Shown here: piece by piece, positions 13,416 to 24,303 of the stretch
Numbering within the stretch: position 1 is the stretch's first letter
Layout of the letters: the number at the start of each line of letters is the position of its first letter
Assembly (NCBI GenBank): GCA_950097015.1
Contig: CATNEN010000015.1
Span: 851,501 to 915,500 of the forward strand
Direction: 5' to 3'
DNA length: 64,000 nucleotides
Source of the DNA: Macrostomum hystrix
Lineage: Eukaryota; Platyhelminthes; Macrostomidae
The notes under the pieces: generated by a model
The model's database searches: none
Told to the model about the DNA's origin: nothing
What the model saw: only the letters and a program-made list of their open reading frames with translations
Position numbers and translations under genes: made by a program

Positions 13416-16052
13416 TTATTATCAATTATTGTCTATGTAAAAAAAGCTTTGGTAATATTGATCTGAGCTACTATTTTAACATTATAATTACATTATATTC
13501 TAGTTTTCGATTTTTAAGATGTACATTTAGAAATAAGCCTATATATTTATCTATCTATTTATATATTTATATAAGCCTATACTATTGGCATATAGGCCTA
13601 GTCTTGTAGATTTTCATTAGAGCATAGTTTATTGTGAATTTGTTAAGTAAATCTGCAAATTTTTCATTTTAATTTATCTTGTTTTTACATTTCCTTACTT
13701 ATTGACCATACTTTCTGGATTGCCTTATAACTGTTTCCAGTCTTTTTGTCTCCCCTATTGGAATAAGTTGACAAATTGTGTCCGACTGTCCATTGCATTT
13801 TCAGAGTATTTTGGTGTCGTGTCACATGCAGGGCATTGCCAGGTCATCACGCTGCAGCGTCGCTTTGCTGATTAATAATTAATAATTAATTAATCATGGT
13901 TAGTTGGTTAGGTTATTATAGCATTTCGTGTCGCGTTGCGCTTTGGAGCCACATTTTGACACCCTTGTTGTGCATCTGCAGGTTTTGAAATTTATTCCAA
14001 TAGGGGCTATCTCATCTGCTATAAACTTTAATTTAATGAAACTGTACAAACTTATCTGCCATATGGACAATAGAAACAATGTCATCTGCTATGGCTTTAT
14101 ACAAATATTTGTAGAACATATTTGTAGGCCTAATACAAATATTATTGTGTGGTTGCCATTAAAAATTGTATGTTCAACTGGGATAGGCCAAAAATTGTGG
14201 ATGACAAATGGCCTAATAACTAAATAATAAAAATAAATTCTTTACAAATATGTTAATACCCAAGGAAGTAATTGATAAGGAAGCATTACTTGATCTAGAG
14301 GGTTGAGGCCTAAAGTGCTGATGTCAGTTAGAAGAAATTTACAATTAGTTAATACATAACACTAAGAATCATATATGCGCAACACCTGGCCGGGTGAAAC
14401 AAGGGCCAAGCAAGGTAAGTCGCAAAAACCAATCAACCAAGCACAAAAAAACAAAGGGGGGACCAAGGGACAACAAACTAAGTCGCAAATGAGAGCAAAC
14501 TAAGTCGTTAATAGAGCAATTAATGAATATATGTTGCATTTTAGGCTTAAAAACTAAGTCGCACGGCCGGTTAAGATTTGGGAGGTTGCACATGTATGCT
14601 AAGAATACCAAATTGTAAATCCATTACAATTGTGAATAAAAAGAAAATGGATTCCTTTTTGTTTATGGTAAGATTTATAGCATTAAATAGGTAAAAAATT
14701 ATCAATGGTCCTATGGTTAGTTCTAAATCCAAAAATCCATATTCATTTAGTTCTAAATGTTATTTGAATATTGGGTAGTTATGATAGACACAACTTTCAA
14801 GCCTGGTTTTCATTAGTAAGTAGTTGACCTTACACTGTTTGAATGTAAATACATGTATAGTTTTGCCAAAAAGAAAAAAATATTTCCTAAGATATTTTGG
14901 CAACATAGTGGCAGACAAAGAGACAGGAATGAGGCATTGAAATTTCTGAAGTCTTTAGGGGCTTGAGTTTGTATTGAATTTTCATGTTTCTATCACTATC
15001 TATTTCTATATATTTTGTCTCTGTGCTGTTTGTTTTACTTGCTTTATTGCAAGCTTAATTTGAGAACTCAAGACATAGAAACTAGATATAAGAAACAATA
15101 GTTCCCATAACCATATCCATATCTGTAACTTTTGTCCAAAAAGCTTTATATCTGTAACTTCCTATAGCCATATCTGTAGCTACAGTGAAAGTCTTCTTTC
15201 ATTGCCTTAACAAAATAAAAATGACAACTTATTTGTACTATTAATTAAGAGTATACCAACTTTCTAATGCTATTCAGCTTGAACTATATTATATTGTTTG
15301 ACCCTAACCATAGTCTATATTGTATTTTTATTATCTGAAAAAGTTTAATTTTTCGAGCATAATATAAATATAATATTGCAGTTTTTTGTTTTGACAATTT
15401 AATTTTTTAAATAGGGAATTATTATTAAAAAAATTGTTGCACATGCTCAGTTTTCTATACCATCTGCTACCAGTGATAGCAGTAGCAAATTACTGAAAGT
15501 CTGTAGGCTGTGTCAGACTTGTTGAGCAGAGAATTGCCTTATCAATAGGCATCAACAATAATGCTTTTGTCAGGTAGTGTGGCACCATCATGAAGCCCCT
15601 AGGATATGAGGTGATAAGTTTGTTGTAGCAAGCAGCTGGCCAAACAGCCAATAACCATTGAATAGAGTAAAAACTTATATATATAATTTAGTGTATGTGT
15701 AATCATGAAGATGCCAGTTTCTTGAGGTAATTGAGGTAATATCTTTGAGGGTTAGGTGACTGGCTGTGGAGGGTAATGACTGAGCAAAGAGGGGTTAGAT
15801 CAAGTGAGTCTTTAAAAGAAACTTTGTGCTCAAGGAAGACTTAAATACAATGAATCTGTCCAGTCTGTAGTTTGTTTTTTCAAATAGAATTTTTTCTGGT
15901 ATATAGGCCTACTATATACACAACATTTATTAGTTCAGGCTTGTGAAGTGTATTCATCATAGCTTTTAGTAAAAATCCTACTGTTTGCCAGTTTTCAATT
16001 CACAAACATAGAAAAGAAGATATTTATTTACTATTATGTTTCTTCTCTGCAG
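13416..16052. other. AT-rich intergenic DNA upstream of the WDR34 gene
   Basis: This is about 2.6 kb of unique AT-rich sequence. No ORF here has recognisable domains. The last bases, ttcttctctgcag ending at 16052, form a good 3' splice acceptor 19 bp before the WDR34 ATG. The gene may therefore have an upstream non-coding exon, or may receive a trans-spliced leader. Confidence 0.55.
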
Positions 16053-16071
16053 CAGTAAAGAAACGCCAAGC

Positions 16072-19000
16072 ATGTTCTCAGACGAGAGTCAAGCTGTAGT
16101 GGACTGTCCGTCTGTTTGGCGCATCGAGGTGAAGACCAAAGACCGCGAAACTGAGACTCCGGCCATCACCCGCTACCAGCGCGGCCTGCAGACCACGAGG
16201 CGCCGAGAGGCTGAGTGTCAGACCGACAGCTTCATGTATGTACAGGAGGAGCTCAGTGTGGACTCCAGCGAGCTGGACCCCGAGATGCTCAGAGTGAGGC
16301 GAACTCTAATGCTTCTTTACTGCCTTCTGATCTGATGGGTAATGCTGGACTAGGGTTGGGTAATCACTGAGTAGAGATGGGTAATCACTTACTGCGGATG
16401 GGTAATCACTGACTAGGGATGGGTAATCACTGACTACGAATGGGTAATCACTGACTACGGATGGGTAATCACTGACTAGGGATGAGTAATCGCTGACCAC
16501 GGATGGGTAATCACTGACTACGAATGGGTAATCACTGACTAGGGATGGGTAATCACTGACTAGGGATGAGTAATCGCTGACCACGGATGGGTAATCACTG
16601 ACTACGAATGGGTAATCACTGACTAGGGATGGGTAATCGCTGACTAGGGATGGGTAATCACTTACTGCGGATGGGTAATCACTGACTACGAATGGGTAAT
16701 CACTGACTACGGATGGGTAATCACTGACTACGGATGGGTAATCACTGACTACGAATGGGTAATCACTGACTACGGATGGGTAATCACTGACTACGGATGG
16801 GTAATCACTGACTACGGATGGGTAATCACTGACTAGGGATGAGTAATCGCTGACCACGGATGGGTAATCACTGACTAGGGATGGGTAATCACTGACTAGG
16901 GATGAGTAATCGCTGACTACGAATGGGTAATCACTGACTAGGGATGGGTAATCGCTGACTAGGGATGGGTAATCACTTACTGCGGATGGGTAGTCACTGA
17001 CTACGGATGGGTAATCACTGACTACGGATGGGTAATCACTTACTGCGGATGGGTAATCACTGACTACGAATGGGTAATCACTGACTACGGATGGGTAATC
17101 ACTGACTACGGATGGGTAATCACTGACTACGAATGGGTAATCACTGACTACGGATGGGTAATCACTGACTACGGATGGGTAATCACTGACTACGGATGGG
17201 TAATCACTGACTACGGATGGGTAATCACTGACTAGGGATGAGTAATCGCTGACCACGGATGGGTAATCAAAGACTCAGTGATTCCTAGGAATTGGTAATC
17301 ACTGACTAGGGATGTGTTACTGAGGGTAATAAGTGAGCTCTAAGGGTTAGCGACTGACTCTCAAGAAGTAACTTGTTGCTCCTGGCGATCTAAAACGATT
17401 TCAATATTCGTCACTCTTCAGTCGCTGCGTCGCCTCGAGCCGCTGATGTGCCGCGAACTCGAGCGCGCCTCCCGGAGCACCGCGTTCGAGGGCCGCGGCT
17501 TCGGCGGCCGCGGCGGCGTCGGCAGCGTCGGCGGCAGCTCCGACACGGCACCGCTTCGCCTGTCGGTGGCGTGCGCCGGTGGCAGTCCCGAGCACGACTC
17601 CATGCCGGTGTCCGCCCTGAGCTGGAGCGCTACCGGGGCCTTCGTGGCCGCCGCTCTCGGCCGCTCCGATCATCAGGACTGGTGCCTGCACAGGGGCGCC
17701 GTCTGTGTCTGGAATGCCGCCTCCGCGCGTGGCCAGGTGAGCAGATGAGATCTGGTACTCGAATTGAGACCAGTTGAGTAGTAGAATGGCTATGGGGTTA
17801 TTAATAATAAGAATAATATTGATTGCAGGAGGGCTGGGGGCAAGGGCACATCATTTGCTGACACTAGGCCCGCAGCCAGCGAGGAGGCAAATCTGCCCAT
17901 TTCGCTGACTCCTGAGCACACACGCACACACATATACAGTTCGCAGGCACACGCTCACATATGTGTGTACATCTAGCCTGAATTTCTCATCGTCAGGCTC
18001 TGTAGACTTTCACGATGCCTTGCCTTGGAAGTTGGCCCTCAAGGGCGTAAATTGCACGACAAGCCCCCAGGACTTCTCTACGCGGCTGCGCCCCAAAGAA
18101 ATGTGGCCTCGCCGTAGTGCCAGAGGCATACGTGTCAACCATTCTGCCACTCACCTTCCATTTGATTGGTTTCATTGAAGTTTAAAATAACCACTTTTAC
18201 TGCAGGATCGCCAGCAGCAGCAGCAGCAGAAGCCGCACGCAGTACTGGAGACCTCCAGCTGCGTCACATCGGTGCAGTATCATCCCAGCAATGCGTCCCT
18301 GCTAGCTGGCGGCAGCTTCACCGGCGAGTTGCTAATCTGGAATGTCTCAGTTGGCGATGAAGCTGAGCAGCTCATTGTCAGCTCGCTGGGCAAAACTGCA
18401 GCTGCCACCGCTCCCGACGCCGAGTCTGCCGCTGGCGGACTGGAGGTTGCTCACCGAGAGCCCATTGTGGAAGTGAGTACTGTTGGATGACGATATCACA
18501 TGGGATTATATTTGATGTAAATGTGATAGAAGGGATCATAGTAGACTGTGGGGATGTGACATGAGGGATTATAGTAGACTGCGGGGATGTGACATAGGGG
18601 ATTATAGTAGACTGCGGGGATGTGACATGGGGATTATAGTAGACTGCGGGGATGTGACATGGGGATTATAGTAGACTGCGGGGATGTGACATGGGGGATT
18701 ATAGTAGACTCTAGGGATGTGACATGAAGATTATAGTAGACTGTAGGGATGTGACATGGGGGATTATAGTTGACTCTGGGGATGTGACATGGGGATTATA
18801 GTAGACTGTGGGGATGTGACATGGGGATTATAGTAGACTGTGGGGATGTGACATTGGGGATTATAGTAGACTCTAGGGATGTGACATGAAGATTATAGTA
18901 GACTGTAGGGATGTGACATGGGGATTATAGTTGACTCTGGGGATGTGACATGGGGATTATAGTAGACTGTGGGGATGTGACATGGGGGATTATAGTAGAC

Positions 19001-20236
19001 TGGGGATGTGACATGACGGAATATAGTTGACTCTAGGGATGTGACGTGATGGATTATTGTTAGCTGTGGGGGTATAAACCTAGGGGTTACCCTTTTCTAT
19101 AAGGATGCAAGTGGATTAAAGTTCAGTTTAACTCTGTTAACTCTAAAGGATTACTGTTTTGCCATCTGAAGTCTTATAGTTATAGCTAAACAAAATTCTA
19201 CGCCATTCAGATCTTGTGGTTGAAGAAGTCCGCCGGCTCGTCTACACGCGACTACCTGCTTACGGTGGGTGCCGACGGTCTCCTGTTGCTATGGCAACTT
19301 GACCCTCGCAAGGCAGCACTGACTCTGGCCGGAGCAAACCGCTTGTCGGCCAAGTCGCTGCCCAAGTCCCTGCGAGTTCGCGCGTCCGGACGAGCCGGTG
19401 GCGTCGGCGTCACCTGCGCCCGGCTAGTCAGCGGCGGTCGGTCCGACTCCTCGATGGTGACGCTGGCAGTTGGCTGCGAGCCTGGCGCGGTGCTGATCTG
19501 CCGGGTGAAGTCCCGCGCTTCCAAGTCCAAGCCGTTCGATCCAAGCTCGGTGCCACGGGACCCGGAACTCGTCCGCTCCATCGACTGCGGCGGACTGGGT
19601 GTTGTGCTAGGGCTGGACTCCGTGCAGCTGCCGACTAGCTCGCCTGCGGCCGCAGCCTCTCTGTTCATTGTCAGCGGCGGCTCCGGTGCCTGCGCCTTGT
19701 ACGCTGCCGCCTCCGGCGATGGCGCGACTGCGTCATCGTCATCTTCAGCGTCAGCTTCGGCCACTTCGCAGCCGCCGCTGCTCTGTCTGGAAACCGCCGC
19801 CGGTGCGGCTTCTGGCTGTTCGACCAGTTCGGCTGCCCGGCCCGGTCTAGTTGCCATAGCAACCGAGCAAACCGGCGTGCTTGTGTACGCTCTAGGCGGC
19901 ACGGGCTCGGGCATGTCGGCGACCAGTCCCGTCGCCACGCTCAGCGCAGTTTCGGGCAGCGGGTCCGGCGGCTCAGGAGCTTCCAACTCCGAGGTGCAGC
20001 AGAAGCAGCAGCAGCGCCAGTGTGCCCAGTGTGTACAATGGAACCCCGTGAACCAGGGCTGGCTGGCTGCGGGCACCGCTGATGGTCGTCTGCTGGTGTG
20101 GCAGGAGGCGGACGGGGGTGCAGTCGGCAGCGCTGCGGGCGTCTCTGAATTCTTTGCCTCCATCACGGGCACCGGCGGCGGCGGCAGCGGTCAAGGCGAA
20201 GGCCAGGAAGGCGGTGAAGCCGGCGGCAATGAGTAG
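16072..20236 (+). CDS. DYNC2I2: Cytoplasmic dynein-2 intermediate chain WDR34 (DYNC2I2) homologue
   Basis: Proposed exons are 16072-16293, 17422-17736, 18206-18472 and 19211-20236, all joined in phase 0 with GT-AG borders, giving 609 residues. WDR34 is an intermediate chain of the dynein-2 motor that drives retrograde intraflagellar transport in cilia. Residues about 12-20 (CPSVWR) and the Thr/Gln-rich stretch after them match the N-terminus of animal WDR34. SLRRLEPLMCRELER at the start of exon 2 matches its helical segment. WD-repeat signatures follow: LSWSATGAFVAAALGR with VWN (about 141-173), LLAGGSFTGELLIWN (about 211-225), LLTVGADGLLLLWQ (about 284-297) and GWLAAGTADGRLLVWQ (about 550-565). 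The protein is longer than human WDR34 (536 residues) because of Ser/Ala/Gly-rich insertions between blades in exon 4. ATG 16072 was chosen because it lies 19 bp after a strong acceptor. An upstream coding exon is not excluded. An ATTAAA lies near 20494. Confidence 0.9.
16335..17330. repeat. 21-bp minisatellite in WDR34 intron 1
   Basis: The unit is about 21 bp, core atgggtaatcactgactacg, with 'tagggatgagtaatcgctg' variants. The array starts about 40 bp after the donor at 16294 and fills most of the 1128-bp intron. Its period is a multiple of three, so a 316-residue repetitive ORF stays open on the minus strand. I regard that ORF as an artefact. Confidence 0.96.
17737..18205. other. WDR34 intron 2, unique sequence
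   Basis: This 469-bp intron is the only one longer than 200 bp in the window without a clear minisatellite. It has a short CA-rich patch near 17920-17935 and a good acceptor, cttttactgcag, at 18194-18205, followed at once by a CAG run that encodes glutamines in exon 3. Confidence 0.7.
18505..19075. repeat. Minisatellite of about 32 bp in WDR34 intron 3
   Basis: The unit has two halves, 'ggggatgtgacatgggg' and 'attatagtagactgt', repeated with small indels (31-33 bp). The array occupies most of the 738-bp intron 3. Confidence 0.95.
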
Positions 20237-20868
20237 TGAAAGATTCCAGCTGGGCTGAGCACTGATTTCCTCTTTCACTCGAGTTCTCTACTTTTCTCCT
20301 CTCTGCCAGCTTCTTTTTATTCGCTTGTGTGAAGTGTTGTAAGTTTTCTATTCTTAACAAATCAATTATCTGACCATTCCGTCCGATCTGATCAACATTC
20401 CCACCTGCGTTTAGCAAGACTTCTTTGATCTATTTTGTTTTTTGTTAAATTTACATCAAATGAGCACTTTCCGCTAAGCCTTTGTATAATATTATTAAAT
20501 GGGATATTCAGTGATACAAAAAATTGAACTTTTTTAGCTTTCTCGATTTATTTTGTCATTTTCTTTGCTTTCTCACCTTTGCTACTGCTAGTAGTAAAAC
20601 AGTAAGATTAGTGAAATTGTTGCGCCTAACGCATTTGGGCCAAAGTGCGTTCAGCTGTTCAACCATATGAACTTCACCCAAGCCGTATATCGTGTCCTAC
20701 TCTCGCACTGAAGTCCCTAAGTTCGAATCCGCGCTTAGTTATTAGTTCTCATTAACCTGATGAAAACTGAAAATTTATGAAACTGTGTTCCAGCTAATAC
20801 CTAGGCGTCCTTCACCTGTAACGGACTTCTGCAAGCCAATTGGAAGAGAAATCCCCCAGCCTGATCCC
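20237..20868. other. WDR34-PRPF40 intergenic segment
   Basis: This 632-bp spacer holds the likely WDR34 3' UTR (ATTAAA near 20494) and the PRPF40 5' leader. Possible acceptors at 20793 (gtgttccag) and just before 20861 (aatcccccag) suggest a spliced or trans-spliced leader ahead of the ATG at 20869. A stretch near 20727-20740 resembles a decayed tRNA B box. Confidence 0.5.
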
Positions 20869-23800
20869 ATGTCAGCTGCTAACGGCTACCCGCCGCACTC
20901 TCTGCAGCAGCCAGCAGTTCCGCCGATGTTCCCCAGCGGAGCCGCCGCAATTCCGCCCGGCTATGCCGCTCCGCCGCCTCACCCCGGCCTGCAGTCGGTG
21001 GCGGCAGCTGCTGGGGGCAAGCAGCAGTGGACTGAGCACGCGATGCCAGATGGGAAGCGCTATTATTACAACATCACCACCGGCAAAACTGTCTGGGAGA
21101 AGCCGGACGATTTGAAAACTGAAGCCGAGCTCATCATGAGCCGCTGTCCTTGGCGAGAGTTCCGCACGGAGGCTGGCAAGGTGTACTATTCGCATGCGGT
21201 CACGAACCAGTCGGTGTGGACTAAGCCGGATGAGCTCCGCGCAGCTGAGCAGCAGGCCGAGATGGCCCGGCAGAGGGCCGCCGCCGCCGTTGCCATTGAA
21301 CCGCTGCGGCACATGCAGCAGCAGCAGCCGCCTCCGCCACCGTCTCAGTCCACTGGCGGCGGCGGCTCCTCCGCCATCGAGGAGGCGATGAAGAAGACGC
21401 TGGAATCTTTCGGCGTTATTCCGCCGTCGGACCCGACTTCGACGGCTTCAGCGGGGGCCGGAGCCGACGGTCAGGGCAAGCGTGGCGGCAAGCGGAAGCA
21501 CAGAGCCTCCGAGGCTGGCACCTCTGACGATGGCGACGGCGCCGATGACGATGTTGAAGAGGTGTCGGACGAATCTGGCAACGATTCCGAGACCGGATCT
21601 GCCAGCGGCCAGAAGAAGAAGAAAAGGAAGGGCCAGGAGCAGCCGCCGCAGCAAAGCAAGGAGGACGTGTTCAAGCAGCTGCTGCGCGACCGGCGGGTTC
21701 CTTCTAGTGCCACCTGGGAGACAGCTGTGCGCATGATTCAGGAGGATCCGCGCTACTTGCAGGTCAAACACCTGCAGCACAGGCGGCAGGTCTTCAACAA
21801 CTACAAGACCCAGCGGCAGAAGGAGGAGAAAGAGGAGCAGCGGCTGAAGGTTAGATTGTATTGATTCTTTTTATCTTGTACATCTTCAATCTTGTACATG
21901 TTAGTCATGCGTGCACTTGGGTCATAAGTAGATCTTGGGTCATAAATAGATCTTGGGTCATAAGTAAATCATGGGTCAGAAGTAATATCTTGGGTTAATA
22001 AGTGCATCTTAGGTCAGAAGTACGTCTTGGGTCAGAAGTACATCTTAGGTTATTAGTGCATCTTGGATCCTAAGTGCATCTTGAGTCAGAAGTGCATCTT
22101 GAGTCAGAAGTGCATCTTGAGTCAGAAGTGCATCTTGAGTCAGAAGTGCATCTTGAGTCAAGTGCATCTTGAGTCAGAAGTGCATCTTGAGTCAGAAGTG
22201 CATCTTGAGTCAGAAGTGCATCTTGGGTCATAACAAGCACTCAAATCGATTGCGCAATCCAGGTGAAGAGGGCCCGCGAGGAACTGGAGCAGTTCATTCT
22301 GCACAAGGCGCCCATCAACTCTAGCACAAAGTACCGTGTTGCCGAGAAGATGTTCGCCGACCTGCGCGTCTGGACGGCAGTACCGGAGCGCGACCGTCGC
22401 GACATCTTCGAGGACGCGGTGCGTGAAATCGAGAAACGAGAACGCGAAAATCAGCGCGCCCTGCAGCGCCGGAACATCGAACGCTTCGGCGAGATTCTGG
22501 CTGGCATGCGCGAGATGAACTACCTCACCACCTGGACTGAGGCCCAGCAACTGCTTAGCAACAGCGACAGCTTCCGCTCCGACCGGGAACTGCTCGATAT
22601 GGACAAGGAAGACGCATTGATTTGCTTCCAGAAGCACATCACAAGGCTGGAGAAGGAAGAGGACGACAGGAAGGAGGAGAACCGCGTGAGACAGCGCCGG
22701 CAGGAGAGAAAGAACAGGGAGGCCTTCATTGTGCTGCTGGATGAGCTGCACGACCAGGTGAGATTATGGCTCAGGGATTAGTGTTGATTGCTCAGGGATT
22801 AGTGTTGATTGCTCAGGGATTAGTGTTAATTGCTCAGGGATTAGTGTTGATTGCTCAGGGATTAGTGTTAATTGCTCAGGGATTAGTGTTGATTGCTCAG
22901 GGATTAGTGTTGATTGCTCAGGGATTAGTGTTGATTGCTCAGGGATTAGTGTTGATTGCTCATGGATAAGGTTAACTATCCAAGTATTTCTTTTTGATCT
23001 GGGCTATTTGCTTCCATAACCCTCTGACTCCGCTGTCACTGTCCTCCAGGGCCGCCTCACCGCCAACTCCATGTGGAAGGACTGTTTTCGCGACATTTGC
23101 CGCGACCATCGCTTCGACCAGATGCTGTGCCAGCAGGGCTCCACGCCTCTTGACCTGTTCAAATTCTACATCGACGACCTGAAGAAGCGTTTCCCGGAGG
23201 AGAAGCGCATTGTGAAGGAGATCATCAAGGACCGCGCCTTCAGCATCGGCGCTGACACGCCGCTAGATGAGTTCCTTCGCGTCGTGGCCTCGGATGATCG
23301 TGGCCGCGCCCTGGACCCCGGCAACGTGGAGCGCAGCTTCCACAGCCTGCAGGAGAAGGCCCGCTGCATCGAGCAGGAGAAGCGGGCTGACGAGCGACGT
23401 CGGCTGCAAAGACACGCTGAAGCCTTCAAGGAGCTGCTGTTCTCGGCCGATCCCCCGGTGGACGCCAACACCAGCTGGGACACCGTCAGAGAGCGCTTTG
23501 GCTCCACCGACTGCTTCCTGGCCATCCCGCTCGAGTCAGAGCGCCTCATCGTGTTCAAGGACTTCCTGAAGAGCCTCAACGAGACCGCCACCTCCGCCGC
23601 GTCCGCCTCCGCTGCCACCGCCTCCGCGCCCAGCAAAAAGAAGAAAAAGAAGAAGGAGAAGGAGAGGGACAACACGGACAACCGGGACAAAGACCGGTCC
23701 AAGGACAAGGATCGGAAACGGGCGCGACGGGCCAGCGGCGCTGATGGCGACGGAAGCGACGAGGTCAACGAGCGCGACAAGAAGACCAAGAAGAAGAAAA

Positions 23801-24303
23801 AGAAGCACAGCCGGCACTCCGACGACCCCGATGTTGGCGGCGATGGTGGCGGCGGCGAGAAGAAAAAGAAGAAGAAGGACAAGAAGGAGAAGGAGCACAA
23901 GAAGCACCGCAAGGAGTCCAAGTCTGCCGCCGACGTCAAGTCCAGTCGGAAGCGCAAGCGAGCCGACGACGCTGCCGCTGATCCATCCGCTACTGTTGGT
24001 GAATATCCCGACGATGGCGAGGACAGCAGCGACTCCAGGCAGCGCCGGCAGTCGAAGGAGCAGCCGAAGGAGCGGGGCCATCGACAGTCTGGTGGCGGTG
24101 GCGCTTCGTCGTCCACCAAGCGAGCGCGCCGGCACTCCAGCCGCTCTTCGGATGCCTCCGTGGGCAACGGCGGCCGCGGAGATTTGAACTACGATGACGC
24201 GCCCGGGCCGTCTGGCCGGTTGAACGCCTCCGACAGTATGGACCTGAGCGAGGCCGAGCTGGAGAAGGTGCGGGCGCGCCTCCTCGCCCAGCTGCACGAC
24301 TGA
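20869..24303 (+). CDS. PRPF40: Pre-mRNA-processing factor 40 homologue (WW and FF domains)
   Basis: Exons 20869-21849, 22263-22757 and 23050-24303 join in phase 0 to give 909 residues. Prp40/PRPF40 is a U1 snRNP-associated nuclear protein that bridges the 5' splice site and branch-point factors. Two WW domains are plain: WTEHAMPDGKRYYYN...TVWEKPDDL (about 53-82) and WREFRTEAGKVYYSH...SVWTKPDEL (about 93-122). About six FF domains follow, roughly at residues 265-325, 328-395, 405-465, 478-560, 565-610 and 613-675. The tail after about 690 is Lys/Arg/Ser/Asp-rich, as in animal PRPF40A and PRPF40B. I cannot tell which vertebrate paralogue is closer, so the symbol is the family name. The N-terminal 50 residues are Pro/Ala-rich. 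The frame is also open upstream of 20869 to a possible acceptor at 20793, so an N-terminal extension is possible. A likely AATAAA lies at 24878-24883. Confidence 0.95.
21925..22230. repeat. 18-bp minisatellite in PRPF40 intron 1
   Basis: The unit is agtgcatcttgagtcaga, preceded by more diverged copies ('gatcttgggtcataagta'). The array fills the 413-bp intron between the donor at 21850 and the acceptor at 22262. The copies are most uniform at the 3' end. Confidence 0.95.
22764..22968. repeat. 21-bp minisatellite in PRPF40 intron 2
   Basis: There are about ten near-identical copies of 'gctcagggattagtgttgat' plus one t, starting within about 10 bp of the donor at 22758. Confidence 0.96.

Noticed and set aside
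16306-17256. 316-residue minus-strand ORF of Val-Ser-Asp-Tyr-Pro repeats
   Set aside because: It is an artefact of the 21-bp intronic array in WDR34 intron 1.
19252-20172. Antisense ORF opposite WDR34 exon 4
   Set aside because: It is a shadow of a GC3-rich coding exon.
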